Both the position numbers and the translations under genes were made by a program. Shown here piece after piece: positions 19,216-30,354 of a DNA stretch of 64,000 nucleotides (position 1 is its first letter; the number at the start of each line of letters is the position of its first letter). The notes under the pieces are model-generated. The model was not told the origin of the DNA. It saw only the letters and a program-made list of their open reading frames with translations, and searched no databases. The DNA comes from Ailanthus altissimus. Its lineage: Eukaryota; Streptophyta; Magnoliopsida; Sapindales; Simaroubaceae. Where the stretch lies: the NCBI GenBank assembly GCA_946807835.1, contig OX327683.1, forward strand, positions 5,895,001 through 5,959,000. Reading direction: 5' to 3'.

Positions 19216-22200
19216 ATGGCAGAAACCAAGCCTCGGCTAAGCAGCTTTTCTCGAAACATATCATCTGTACCCTCATTGCAAACACCTGGAGTCAAATGTG
19301 GCCCAAATGGCACTATGTTCATCTCATCCGGAATACCTGATCTTGACAGTAATCTTTTGCCTCTCTTCCCTTGCATTTCTTTGTAATGGTTTTCTAAAAT
19401 TATCTGTTTTCTTAGTCTTATTACTTTTATTTGTTTTTTTTCCTGATGTTCAGAGATACTTGGCGGCGGGTTCCCTTTGGGAAGTCTGGTGATGGTGATG
19501 GAAGATCCGGAAGCACCTCATCACATGCTTTTGTTGAGGAATTTTATGTCTCAAGGTCTTGTTCACAACCAACCTCTTCTTTATGCCAGTCCATCCAAGA
19601 ACCCCAGAGGTTTTTTGGGCACTTTGCCTAGTCCTGCCTCATCAAAAGATGGCAAATCTCGTGATCACAATCCCGAACAGGTGCCCCTCTTTTTCAACTC
19701 CTGTGTGAATGTTATTTGTCCACTTTTTTTTTTCTCTTTCTGTTGGGTGGTGGTGGGGGTTGAAAAGGAAAATATGAATGTTGTTTTTAATCAAATTGCA
19801 GGAAAAGGGGTTGAGGATTGCTTGGCAGTATAAGAAGTATATGGGTGAACATCAGCCTAACTTCGATACTCAGAAAGGTGAGCTTGTTGAAACCATTTTT
19901 TTTGGTTGGGTCTTCTGTTTCTAAGTAAAATGCTAATTGTGGATTTCTTTCAATTTGGTGTTGGGCGGGGGCAACAAGCAACAAATCACGTTACAAAACT
20001 AACTTACTCTATTCATTGTCATTTTAGAGCTATGCAGACACTTACAGCCAAGCAAATAAAGACACAAACTAACAAATGCTTTACTATTAAAATATTTGGA
20101 GATACTTGATATCTATAGGAGTGGGCATCTGTTTGGTTGAACCAAAAAACCAAACCGAACCAGAAATTTCCAGTTCGGTTCGGTTTAAGTTTGGTTCTTG
20201 GTCAATTCTATTTATTTGGGACCAATCGGTTCGGTTCCAAGTTTCGGTTCAAACTGAAAAAATACACTTAAAATAAACTAAATTTTTTGAAAAAAACAAA
20301 AACCGAACCGAAACCGGATTTTGCCCACCCCAACTATTGATGCGATTCTTATTTCATACAATTGCCCTTTTACTAGTGATCAAATCTAATGTGTTTTATC
20401 TTGTCTTCATGTACATAAAGTAAGCATGCCTCATAGGCAAATGAACTTTCGTTACTTGAGATCTTGAGCGTTGTTTACTGGCTGCTTACCTGGCTCTTGT
20501 CACAGTTGTTAGTTTCTGCATAAAATCCTAAGCATTTGTAATGCAGTGTAAATGCAATTACTCATCGCTTTTTCCACCAAGCAGGATCTTCAGAGATATT
20601 ATCTGGATGAAGCTTAAGCTTTTCTGCATTTAGTGGCCACCAGTTGCCTCTGTACTAAAAATAGTTCTGGTGTTACCGACCAAGAGACAAAAGTAGTTGA
20701 TACCTTGTCTGCATGTTGCATCCTAAAACAAACATCTTTGGTGCTTTGCCAGCAAAATGAAAACATGAGAGTAACTCATCACGTTGTAGTGCTGCAGATA
20801 ATAAGCAAGTGTACTGCAATGAATTTGATTTGCGGAAGCCACTGGAGAGGCACTATTTTACTGCACAACATGTAGATTGCGTTGGCATCCAAGATTCCAC
20901 AAATCTTGTTGCTGTTCAGGACCGTTGTGCCACATTTTTAGCTCAATGTCAAAGGTATTGTTATATGTTTTCTGGTGAGACATCATAGTGACTCTTCACA
21001 TCTTTGGTCAGTAATTTCCACATGCATGCACGAACGTGTATACATAGGCATGAACACACGCACCACTGATCTCAAAGTTTCAAGGTTGCTACTTCATCTT
21101 GACTCTGCAAGAATGAGGACAGGGGTGGAATGACAATAAAGCATGGGATTAAGCAGATTGTATTCTAATATTTTTTTAATAAAATGTGTCGGTAGGGATT
21201 TTAAAAGCATGTGAAATTCAAATTATTTTTTCTGCGGGAATATGCCATATTTTGAGTGATATTTCTCGGAATAAAATAGACTGATGGATTTGCCTTATGA
21301 TGTATGTATTTTAGATGTTCTGATTATTTTTCTAATTTTTTTTTTGCTTTCTAAGATTTTCTCGTATTGTTAACTTCTTTTGGCTGTATTCCCAGAAATG
21401 ATGGCAACAGTTTGTTAGCTGGTCGTATAGCCATTCAATCATTGTGTGCTCCACAATGTCAATATTCTGACTTGGTCAGTGGAAATTATTCTGTGCTCTG
21501 AAGGTCTTAATCACCTTAAATCTCTGGTTTCTCTGGAATTTGTTAAGTTTCTTTTACTCTTTTTCTGGACATGTTTGTTTGAAGCAGTGGCTTTGCTTTT
21601 TACACTTCTTAGTTTATATGTTCTCTTGCAATGGATTTGATAATCTTTATTCTACCGTTGTCGATGTATTACTTTTGCAGGAATGGCACATGCTTTCCTT
21701 TATTAAATCTCTGAAAGGAATGGTACGATCTTCAAATGCAGTGGCTGTTATAACCTTTCCACCTTCCCTTCTTTCGCTGTCCTCCTCAAGAAGATGGCAG
21801 CACATGGCAGACACTTTACTTTCTGTTGCAGCCATCCCAGGTTTGATTTCATCTGTTTAGTGTTGTTACTGCATCAATGACCTATGATTATTCAAACTTA
21901 TTAACAAATGCTTCTTTAGATGAGGACAAGGAATTGGCAAAACTGCTAGCCGATTACCAGGACATGGTTGGTCTTCTTAACATCCACAAAGTTGCACATA
22001 TGAATACACAGGTAGTGTAAAGTATGCTTCATCCTACTCTTATCTTACCCATAGTGTTCCTTGTAATTAAATAGGAAAACATACATATTCAAAAATAACT
22101 GATTTCTTGTATTTTTCGTCGATATGATTTTTATTACTGGTTAAACTTTTCATTAGGTTCCTGTGATACTTGAGGCTACTACATTCTCAATAAAGTTGCA

Positions 22201-22324
22201 TAAGCGTAGGTACTTGATTTTAGAATGTCTAAATCAAGCACCTATCGATGGTTCAAGTGGGAGTTCATATGGCACATCTGGTAGTTGTTCCGGATCATCG
22301 AAGACCGGGGCCCTTGATTTTTAG
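19216..22324 (+). CDS. ELP4: Elongator complex subunit 4, eight coding exons
   Basis: Exons 19216-19348, 19454-19680, 19802-19877, 20798-20954, 21396-21474, 21681-21840, 21920-22011 and 22157-22324 join without a frame break into 363 residues; all introns are GT/AG. Elp4 forms the Elp4-5-6 ring, a RecA-fold ATPase-like hexamer of Elongator, which modifies wobble uridines of tRNA. The Arabidopsis orthologue is ELO1. Visible family blocks: [20 protein letters not shown] (about 36-55), [90 protein letters not shown] and the Ser/Gly-rich tail ending GALDF. Length agrees with plant relatives. I chose ATG 19216 because it starts the conserved region and lies after a plausible acceptor at 19183. A donor at 18711 suggests a 5'UTR intron (18711-19182). 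The upstream ATG at 19072 would then be intronic. Confidence 0.93.
20117..20333. mobile_element. Small MITE-like element in ELP4 intron 3
   Basis: About 217 bp with inverted ends GTGGGCA (20121-20127) and TGCCCAC (20322-20328). The inside is dominated by GGTTCGGTT and its complement AACCGAACC in inverted arrangement. Possible target duplication CTAT lies on both sides (20113-20116 and 20334-20337). This is the common plant 'GGTTCGGTT' hairpin-type repeat; superfamily not assigned. It sits inside the 920-bp intron 3 and does not touch the exons. Confidence 0.65.
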
Positions 22325-23874
22325 TTGGAGTCCAGATGTTTGTCACTGATAAGTAGTTCAGATTCAAACTTTAGATTCGATGAAAAGTTGAATGGTGTCC
22401 ATCCGTGCTGCTAGGCTATGCTTCTTTATTGACTTTCAACCAACCATGAGAATTGGATATGGATGCAGCCTTGAATGCAGGATATTGTCTTGGTCTTTCT
22501 TGCAAAAGTACTGTGTTTCCAGTCAGCTGTCCTGTGATGTAGGATCTTCAGTAATGCAATACAGAACAGTTATAAATTTGTTTTGACAAATTTTATTAGC
22601 GATTGTAGAAGTTTTCATTATTTGGAATTCTCTGCAGTTTAGAGTCAAGATGCAAAAAATTATAGTCCCATTTATCTTTTTGTAGCTTGGATTTTGGATT
22701 GAGAATTAGGTGTTCTATTTATTTGAAAACTGATTTGGAACAACTCTGGTGAGACAGAGGCGTGTTATATATTAAGGTAATTTTCATTTTACTACTAAGG
22801 TTTTGGTTATATTACATATGGTTGCAAGAAGCATTAGATTGTCATATTTAACTACTAAAAATTTGAAAATATTTCATTTGCTTTTAGTGGATGTATAAAA
22901 TTCTATTTTTGCTCTAAAAAATATCTATAATTTCCCTATCCAAAAACTCTTTTTTTCGTATATCTAAAAACAAAATTTGAAAAAAAGAAAAAAAAAAAAT
23001 CTTGGAACTTAACCCTCGGTGTAACAATCAATCCCTTGCGTAGAAATCACTAAAAAAGCTAGCTTGATGGGGAATGGTGTCAAAGGATTATTAAACCACA
23101 TCATGTCAAGTTTTAGTTAGGCAATTGTGGGATTTCACGAGTCATTACAATCCATCCTCTGTCTAGAATTGATGTCCACTGCAGCTGATGACTTCGCATG
23201 CGGTAGGTAAACAATCTTCTTCCATAATACTCCAAAAAAAAAATGACACCACTCCAATCTTCCATAATACTGGAGATGTAAGACTCCATAAATCATTACA
23301 CCTGACCCCACAAGCCAGAACGCAAAAACCGTCTGACCACTACAAAGCCAAAGCCAAAGCCAAAGCCGACTATCACCTCCATCCAAATCGGAAAGACTCG
23401 GTTAATATCTGTCAGTCATCATCATCGCTTTTCGTCACTCGAATCATTTAAATCGAAGCCTCGAGTCTAATCCATCACCGCCTTTGATCTCGTCTTTTAG
23501 CCACAGCCATCAAGTAAGAGCATCATTTGACTTGGCAAACTCCAACGGTCAAACCTCAATCATCATCGCCTCTATCCACCACCGAAACATCGAAATCGAA
23601 GGCAAAACTTGCATGCTAAGTCAATATTTCTTGCAATCAGTTATAATACAGTCCAAACCTAAAAGTTAGATGAAAATTGCCCAAAATTGAAAGGAGAAAT
23701 AAATAACTCTTTTACCCTTAAAATCAAATTAACAAACTAATGGAATGTTATAAAATTGAAACATATTGTAGTTAAATGTGACAATGCAATAGTTTTTGCA
23801 GCCGATTGTACTACAAACAAAATCTTAGTTATTAGATGAAAATTATTTTAAAAAATTGTCGGTCAACGCTAATG
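22325..23874. other. ELP4 3' flank and intergenic DNA
   Basis: The 3'UTR of ELP4 likely occupies the first few hundred bases. The stretch 23130-23660 is less AT-rich and has open frames of 61 to 87 codons on both strands with repeated Lys-Ala codons (AAAGCC units near 23344-23366). None resembles a known protein, so I do not call a gene. Confidence 0.45.
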
Positions 23875-24165
23875 TAATATTTTGTACAAAGTATATGATG
23901 TTAAATAAGCTTTGCAGCATTGTTGAAATCAGTGTTTTTCGGATAGCTATTTTGAGCATTCATTTTAGTTAACAAAAGGAAAATGACTATGAAGACTTGG
24001 TCTGTTTGACAAAACATGCTTGACTTTTATGTTAAGTAAAGCTTGCTTTCCTTTTTGAATTATGCATATCGAACGCATGCACATCTAAACTCACACATCT
24101 ACAATTGAAGTATCATATATCACTTAACATTTATGCATGCTCGAACTCACACTTCTGTAATAAAA
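23875..24165. repeat. Segmental duplication copy A, left part
   Basis: Closely matches 29113-29445, for example TTTTTCGGATAGCTATTTTG and GACTTTTATGTT in the same order. It is separated from its right part (26052-26452) by about 1.9 kb of inserted DNA, whereas copy B is continuous. Confidence 0.85.
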
Positions 24166-26051
24166 AGAGTTAAAATTCTTACAAGAAAAGAGAAATATAT
24201 ACACCGTCTTATACCTCTTTCACAAATTAAACCTCTGACCAAAATAAGAGAATGCGCAGACTTTCTCACCAAAGTAGTTGAGTGCTTTGAATTATACATA
24301 TACATACAAATACAACAGCATAAAATGTATAGCAAAAATACAAACAAGTGCCTAAATCAATTTCCTAATTTGAGTGTTGTATTGTTGATGTCCTCTGTTG
24401 CATTAGAATAATGGGTTATTCTGGCGCGTCTTAAAAGCATACGTTAGGTGCCCACCACCCTTTAACCGAGTGATGGGTAGCCTTGATCTGTATAGTAAAG
24501 ATAGATTTTTTTAAATTTTTAATAAAGTGGATTTAGTCTTTTTTACATTCAGATTTATAAATTATATTTTAACAAATATTATTATTATATGTCTCGAAAG
24601 ACTTCTGATCGTAAATATTGACAAATTGTTAATCAAGTGCCAATATTTGTTTTTAAAAAAATCTTCACAGTTAAAATTTTATCTCAAAGCAGTCTGAAAA
24701 CACAGCCCTGGGTTTACATGTTATCGTAAATAAATGAAACTAAACATCAAATTCGTTGGATTACAACCGTAAGAATATGGCGAAGGAGACTGATATGGGA
24801 CAAATATTTAATTAATTAAAATCTTTAATTAGTTTGAGTTTTTTTTGTTTTAGAAAACTTAGCCCTTTTTTAAAAAAAAATTGTCTTATTTGTGTTATAT
24901 TTTACTCTCCTATTTGGGTTCTTATTTAATTTTCTAACTTATTTTTAGTTTCTTAAATTATATCTTTAGGAATTATTTAATTTTTCTGATTTAAGTAGCG
25001 TTTGTTCTTTTGACTGATATTGAATGACTTAATTTGAATAGTCTATTTGCTTTTTATTTAATATTTGAATATAAATATTGAATTATTTATTTTTAATAAT
25101 AAAAAATAATTAAAAATTAATTCTTTTATATTTATACCCTTATGAATTTTTAATGTTAAATTAATAAAAGAATATGAAACATACATAATTAAAATAATAT
25201 TTAATAATACAAATTAATATTGAAACAATATTAATATGAATTTTATTGCAATTGTTTATAACCTAGAATACCTTTCCTTAAATGTAAGTACGTTAAGAAA
25301 AAAAAAAGAACATCAATTATAAAATTGATCAATACAATAATACATATTTTATATTATTAATATTTGATAGGAAATAAAACAAATGAGTTTTATATAAAGA
25401 AGGATGCAATGTATAAATTAGATAAAGATTTTTTTTAAGAAAGTAATTAATAATATCATTCTCATTTCCTATATTAAGCCAAAAAGCCAAAAAAAAAAAA
25501 AGAAGGGTTTTTTCTAATTAAGCTAAATTGACATAAAATTCTTATAAAGTTAGAAAAACAAATAAGTTAAATGAATGAATAAGTTAAATTAAACTATATT
25601 CAGCATTAAGTAAAAAAAAATAGTCCCTTAGTTTAACTTTCATATTTGGGTCATATTTTATTCTGTTTATATGAGGAGTTATTTTATGAATAAGGATTTA
25701 TAGTTTATTTCTACTTTCCTAAATTAGATTCCTAGGAATATTTAATTTTTCTAGTTTAATTTAACTTTCATATTTGAGTCATATTTATTTTATTTCTAAT
25801 GGAAGTTATTTTAAGAATTAGGATTTACTATTTCATTGTGATTCAACAAAGAGACCTATAAACAAGGTCTAGTAGTTATAACTTCATCGGTCTCTCATTA
25901 ATAATAAAACTCTTTTTATTTTCTTATGAAATTATTTAATTTATACTTGTTTAACAAGTCGTTTTTGGTTTAGAATGTACTCATTCTTATTGTTAGAACG
26001 ATATTTAACTAATATTTACCCCGTCTCTCCAACTTACAAGTCTAGGCTTTG
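24166..26051. other. DNA inserted in copy A, possibly a solo LTR or element relic
   Basis: Absent from copy B, which runs straight across the corresponding point near 29445-29449. From about 24790 it starts TGATATGGGACA; internally a unit of about 127 bp built on TTTAACTTTCATATTTG is repeated (25632 and 25760). It ends with a TATAAACAAGG-type sequence near 25857 and an AATAATAAAACTC polyadenylation-like site near 25900, as in an LTR. No coding capacity. The LTR interpretation is tentative. Confidence 0.4.
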
Positions 26052-26452
26052 GTCAGGACATTGTAATAATTTCTCCGTTTGTTCTCTCTTTTTGTAGGAG
26101 TTTGTATTCTTTTGTGGAATATATATCTGTGCATGCATGGGTGTGAAAATAAAATTTAATCCAAATTAATTTCTAATCATTGTACTAATAACTCCTCTCT
26201 AATGTAATATCAGTACTAAAAAAAAAAATTGAGATTTAAAATATTTATATGATTAATAAAAATGTAATTATCCATCGAGGCTTACATAAAGAAGGTTATA
26301 TAAAAAGATTTAAACAGTAAAATGTATATATATATATGGCATCTTTCAAGACTAATATTGTTATCATTCATGCAATCAAGACTAGAACAAAATGAAACCT
26401 TGTATTTCATTCGCCAGCTTATCAAACTGCAAAGGGGGGAAGTTGCAATGTC
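26052..26452. repeat. Segmental duplication copy A, right part
   Basis: Matches 29449-29860 almost base for base over long blocks, such as GGCTTACATAAAGAAGGTTA and TTGTTATCATTCATGCAATC. Similarity stops just after TTGCAATGTCCT. Confidence 0.88.
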
Positions 26453-26636
26453 CTTAATATGTATAAAAATAGGGTAGTTAAATATTTTGACGTGGTTATA
26501 TTTAGGAGGATTGTCAGATTATTTTTTTTTTGGTGTTTTGAAATCAATTGTTAAAGAGAGACTTGTATTAATTAAGTAAGCTATAGTTACTATAACTTTT
26601 TTTAAAAATATTTTGGATATCTTTGCATTGATAAGC

Positions 26637-28410
26637 ATGCACCTAATCCTTTCAAGTAAGGTCCTATTCATTCTCTCAGTTACGCCATTCTACTGTGATG
26701 CTGATCTCACTGTTCTATGCCTCGCAATCCATACTTAGTACAAAACCCATCAAACTCTCTATTGCAAAACTCGAGATCATTGTCAATTCTCAACCTCTTC
26801 ACTCTTTTGTTAGTTTGGAGCCTTCCAAGTCTTGAATACATCAAACGCTTGATCCTTACTCTTCAACATATAAACCCACAACTTCATTGAATAGTCATTA
26901 ATTAAACTAAGAAAATACCTAGCACCACCACGAGTAGTTATCTGAGCTGGTCTCCAAAGATCCGTGTGTATGTAGCCAAGAGTCCCCTTAGTCTTGTGCT
27001 CGCCGGTACTAAACTTCACCCTATATGCTTTCCCAAGCACACAATGTTCATAAAACTCCAAGGGCTGGAACTTATCCTCACCAAACGCCTTTTGACTAAA
27101 TAACTCCTTTAGATTTCTTTGGTCTAGGCGTGCTAGTCTAAGATGTCATAACTTGGTTTGCATACTCTCATCATCTACAGAGAATAATCCAGAACCACTC
27201 ACGACTTCACCTTTAAGCACATAAACGTCTTTGCACTTCTCTCCTCTCATCACCATTATGGAATCCTTCAACACTCTCAAAACCCCTCTATCGATCCTAA
27301 TGGAACACTTATTCTGGTTTAAAATCCCTAGTGAGATTAAGTTTCTCTTCAAGTCAGGAACATACCTAACATCTGTTAACTCTCTCACTCGCTCATCATG
27401 TAATCTAAGTTTAACACTACCAATTCTCATCATCTGACATACAACGTCATTACTCATTAATACCTTACCACCACTAATGGGTTAAAAATTCACAAACCAA
27501 GACTTGTACGGGCATATATGAAAAGTACAACCAGAATCAAGAACTCGTTATTCAGTATTCTTACCATCAGTAGTGACGAGTGTCTCTGTGTTGTCATAGC
27601 TATTATCATAGGCAAGCGCAACATCCGCTTTCTTCTTGTCTTGTGCTCTCTTCTCAAGACAGTCCTTTATGAAGTGTCATTCTTTCTTGCAGCAATAGCA
27701 CTTCCTAGGAGTCCTAGACTTTGATCTTGAGCCCTTTTTCCTTCCATCTATATATGAGGGTTTTCCTCTTACAGATAAACTTTCTGCATTGTCTTTGATC
27801 TGCTTTCCTAATAACTTTGAGTTTAATGATAATTTCACATCACTCATCGTTAAACTCTTTCTACCGTAGAGTACCGTATCAACAAAGTTTTCATAACTTT
27901 TAGGGAGTGAACTCAGTAGAATAATTGCTCTATCTTCATCTTCTATCTTGATGTTGATAGACTCAATATCAATGATGATCTTATTGAAGGTGTCTATATG
28001 ATCTTTCATCGGTGTCCCCTCTGACATTGATAGTTGATACAACTTCTTCTTTATATACAATCTGTTGGCCAACGATTTTCGCATATAAACGAATCAAGTT
28101 TTTTTCAAAGACCTATTGCCGTCGTCTCACCTGCTACTTCCCGTAGTACTTTATCGCTCAATGACAGAACGATTGTGCTATGAGTTTTTTCTTGAATGTC
28201 TCTTCTTTTTACTTCAGTTTTAGATGACTCTAACGTCTTCTCTTCTTCACTAGATGGAGCTACAGTCTCTTCTAATGTCGAGTCTAGCCTTTAACTCACC
28301 AACAACACCTTAACATTCATCTTCCACAGATTGAAGTCATTCGTACCGTTGAATTTCTCTACCTTATACTTCGGTATGACCATGTCTGCTTAGAAAACCA
28401 AGCTCTAATA
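26637..28410 (-). pseudogene. Antisense Ty1/copia polyprotein, 5' half only (gag, protease, part of integrase)
   Basis: On the minus strand the frame starts near 28385 (KYKVEKFNGTNDFNLWKMNV). It continues with gag (LANRLYIKKKLYQLSMSEGT, DRAIILLSSLPKSYENFVDT) and the zinc knuckle start CYCCKKE (about 27680). Protease follows with LDSGCTFHICPYKSWF (about 27490-27540), then the pre-integrase block DVRYVPDLKRNLISLG and the integrase core (LGYIHTDLWRPA near 26960; EFDGFCTKYGL near 26730). It stops in integrase at about 26637, with RT, RNase H and 3' LTR missing. Stops occur, for example after VKVLLVS. It is of the Tnt1-like copia type and non-functional. Confidence 0.88.
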
Positions 28411-28413
28411 CAA
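28402..28413 (-). other. Primer binding site of the antisense copia
   Basis: The minus strand reads TTGTATTAGAGC, a two-mismatch version of the initiator tRNA-Met complement. It lies three bases downstream of the LTR end (CA at 28418-28417 on the minus strand), which fixes the LTR border. Confidence 0.75.
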
Positions 28414-28492
28414 GTTTGTTAAAGTGAAAGTACACAAACAAACAATATAACCTAAGTAAATATATGCAGAATAAATTATTAAGAAAATAAAG

Positions 28493-28570
28493 AAAAATGG
28501 TAGAAGAAGAACACACAAAATTTATATAATTTGGTAAGAAAATATTGTATGTTCTTCTTCTACCATTTTT
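28493..28570. repeat. Perfect 21-bp inverted repeat in the copia LTR
   Basis: Arms 28493-28513 and 28550-28570 are exact reverse complements (core GGTAGAAGAAGAACA and its complement), separated by 36 bases. Transcribed RNA from either strand could fold into a stable stem. Confidence 0.95.
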
Positions 28571-28896
28571 TTAGTGTAGTAATCACTTATCCATAAAATA
28601 TGTCTTTTACAAGAAAGATCACAAAGAACAACTCTCTCTCGTGCACTTTAGGAATTTTCTCTCACAAAGAAAATTTAATCACAAAGATCTCTTAACCTAT
28701 CACAAAGATATGTTCTATGATAACTAAGATCTCTTTCTTGATCACAAAGATGTATTTACAAGTCATTTGAGAGCCTTTATATATGATTTAGGACGTCTTA
28801 AGTTTACCCTATACGTGTGGAAGTCGTATTAGGGAGTCCTGAAATAAGTGGGAGACAAAATAAGAAAATTTCTAATTTTTAGGATATTGTTTACGT

Positions 28897-29023
28897 GTCC
28901 AGTGTCGCGGCGTTCAGCGTCTATTGCTGCGGCGCTGGCACGCGCCCATCTGGGCACTGTGGCGCTGATCATCTGGCGCCGCAGTGCTCATTCCTAGTCG
29001 TCGCGGCGCTGGCGCCTGTTACA
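28897..29023. other. GC-rich block within the copia LTR
   Basis: About 127 bases with high GC in a strongly AT-rich setting. It has repeated GGCGC and CGCGGCG motifs (near 28905, 28929, 28961, 28974, 29002, 29012). Open on the plus strand for 65 codons from 28895, but without protein similarity. It lies in the upstream (U3) part of the LTR. Confidence 0.7.
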
Positions 29024-29112
29024 CACTTTTTTATTTTTTATCTCCTTTCACATCCGTTTTCGATCCTCACGCACCCTACTCACTTGATTTGATCTCTAAA
29101 TCATATCCTACA

Positions 29113-29860
29113 TTATTTTGCACAAAATATATGATGTTAAATAAACTTTGCAGCATTATTGAAATCAGAATTTTTCGGATAGCTATTTTGAGCATTCATT
29201 TTAGTTAACAGAAGGAAAATGATTATGAAGACTTGTATGGTTCACAAAACATACTTGACTTTTATGTTGAGTAAAGCTTGCTATCTTTTTGCATTATACA
29301 TATTCTATACATTAATTTAGACTATTCATCACTTAATATTCGTGCATGTTTAAACTCATATATATTTGAACTCACATATTAATAATTGAAGTATCGTACA
29401 TTATTTAACACTTATGTATGTTCGAATCCATACCTTTATAACAATTTAGTTAGGATATTGTAATAATTTCTTCATTCGTTATGGGTTTGCTCTCTCTTTT
29501 TGTAGAGATTTGTACTCATTTGTGGAATATATCTCTATGCATTAATGCGAAAATAAAATTTCATCCTGATTAATTTTTAATTTTTGTACTAATAACTCCT
29601 CTTTAATGTGATATCAATACTTAAAAAAAGTAAATGAGATTTAAAATATTTATATGCTCAATAAAAATGTAATTATCCATCAAGGCTTACATAAAGAAGG
29701 TTATATAAAAAGATTTGAACAGTAAAATGTATATAAATGACATCTTTCAAGACTAATATTGTTATCATTCATGCAATCAAGACTAGAACAAAATGAAACC
29801 TTGCATTTCATTCGCCAGCTTATCAGATTGCAGAGGAGGGGAAAAAGTTGCAATGTCCTA
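29113..29860. repeat. Segmental duplication copy B (continuous)
   Basis: Corresponds to 23875-24165 plus 26052-26452. It retains the uninterrupted junction at about 29445 and lies directly upstream of the germin-like gene. Confidence 0.88.
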
Positions 29861-30270
29861 TTGTTTGACCACAAATTTTAGATGTTATCGATATTATTAT
29901 ATAATGATAACAACATACCTAAACTCACATTGAACTTTTAGCATACCTTGTGCAAAAGGTAAATATGCCCACATATTCTCATGCATCTAGCTATTTATTT
30001 GGTTTTTGTTCTATTCTATCAGAGATTTGCCCAAATGTCTATTTTAATAATATAGTTAAATCAATTAAGCACCAAAATGTTATAGCTGTCAAACCACTTC
30101 AGTCCAACCCTAAAGCTCACGACCTTTTCTTCTCTCTCATCAAAGCTTTGGGTTAAAATAATGAAGCAGATAATATAAAACCTAGTAATAATCTTCACCC
30201 ATAGCCGGCCATAAAAGCAGCTCCAAAACTTGGCTCATTCAACTAAGCAAGCAACACAACACAATGTTAC

Positions 30271-30278
30271 TATAAATA
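30271..30278 (+). promoter_or_regulatory. Probable TATA box of the germin-like gene
   Basis: TATAAATA lies 77-84 bases before the start codon at 30355, a normal distance for a plant gene with a 5'UTR of about 50 bases. Confidence 0.65.
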
Positions 30279-30354
30279 TGTCACCCAATGCATGCATTGG
30301 CCAAGCCAACACAAAAGAAAAACGTTAAATTGTTCACTTGATCATCTAATAGTC

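Larger units (their letters stand above)
28417..29112 (-). repeat. 5' LTR of the antisense copia (696 bp)
   Basis: On the minus strand it begins TGTAGGATATG at 29112 and ends TTTAACA at 28417. The outer border coincides with the start of duplication copy B. It contains a TATA-like sequence (near 28775), a GC-rich block and a long inverted repeat, both listed separately. There is no partner LTR in the window, so the outer border is inferred from TG...CA and the junction. Confidence 0.7.

Noticed and set aside
23135..23669. Open frames of 61 to 87 codons on both strands
   Set aside because: Low-complexity Lys/Ala and Trp/Leu runs from a short repeated word; no recognisable domain.
29414..29430. 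TTCGAATCC-like word suggesting a tRNA T-arm
   Set aside because: No matching acceptor or anticodon arms around it; it is part of duplication copy B. No tRNA gene was found in the window.
30292..30354. Upstream ATG extending the germin-like protein by 21 residues
   Set aside because: It would place polar residues before the signal peptide and lies only about 15 bases after the TATA box.
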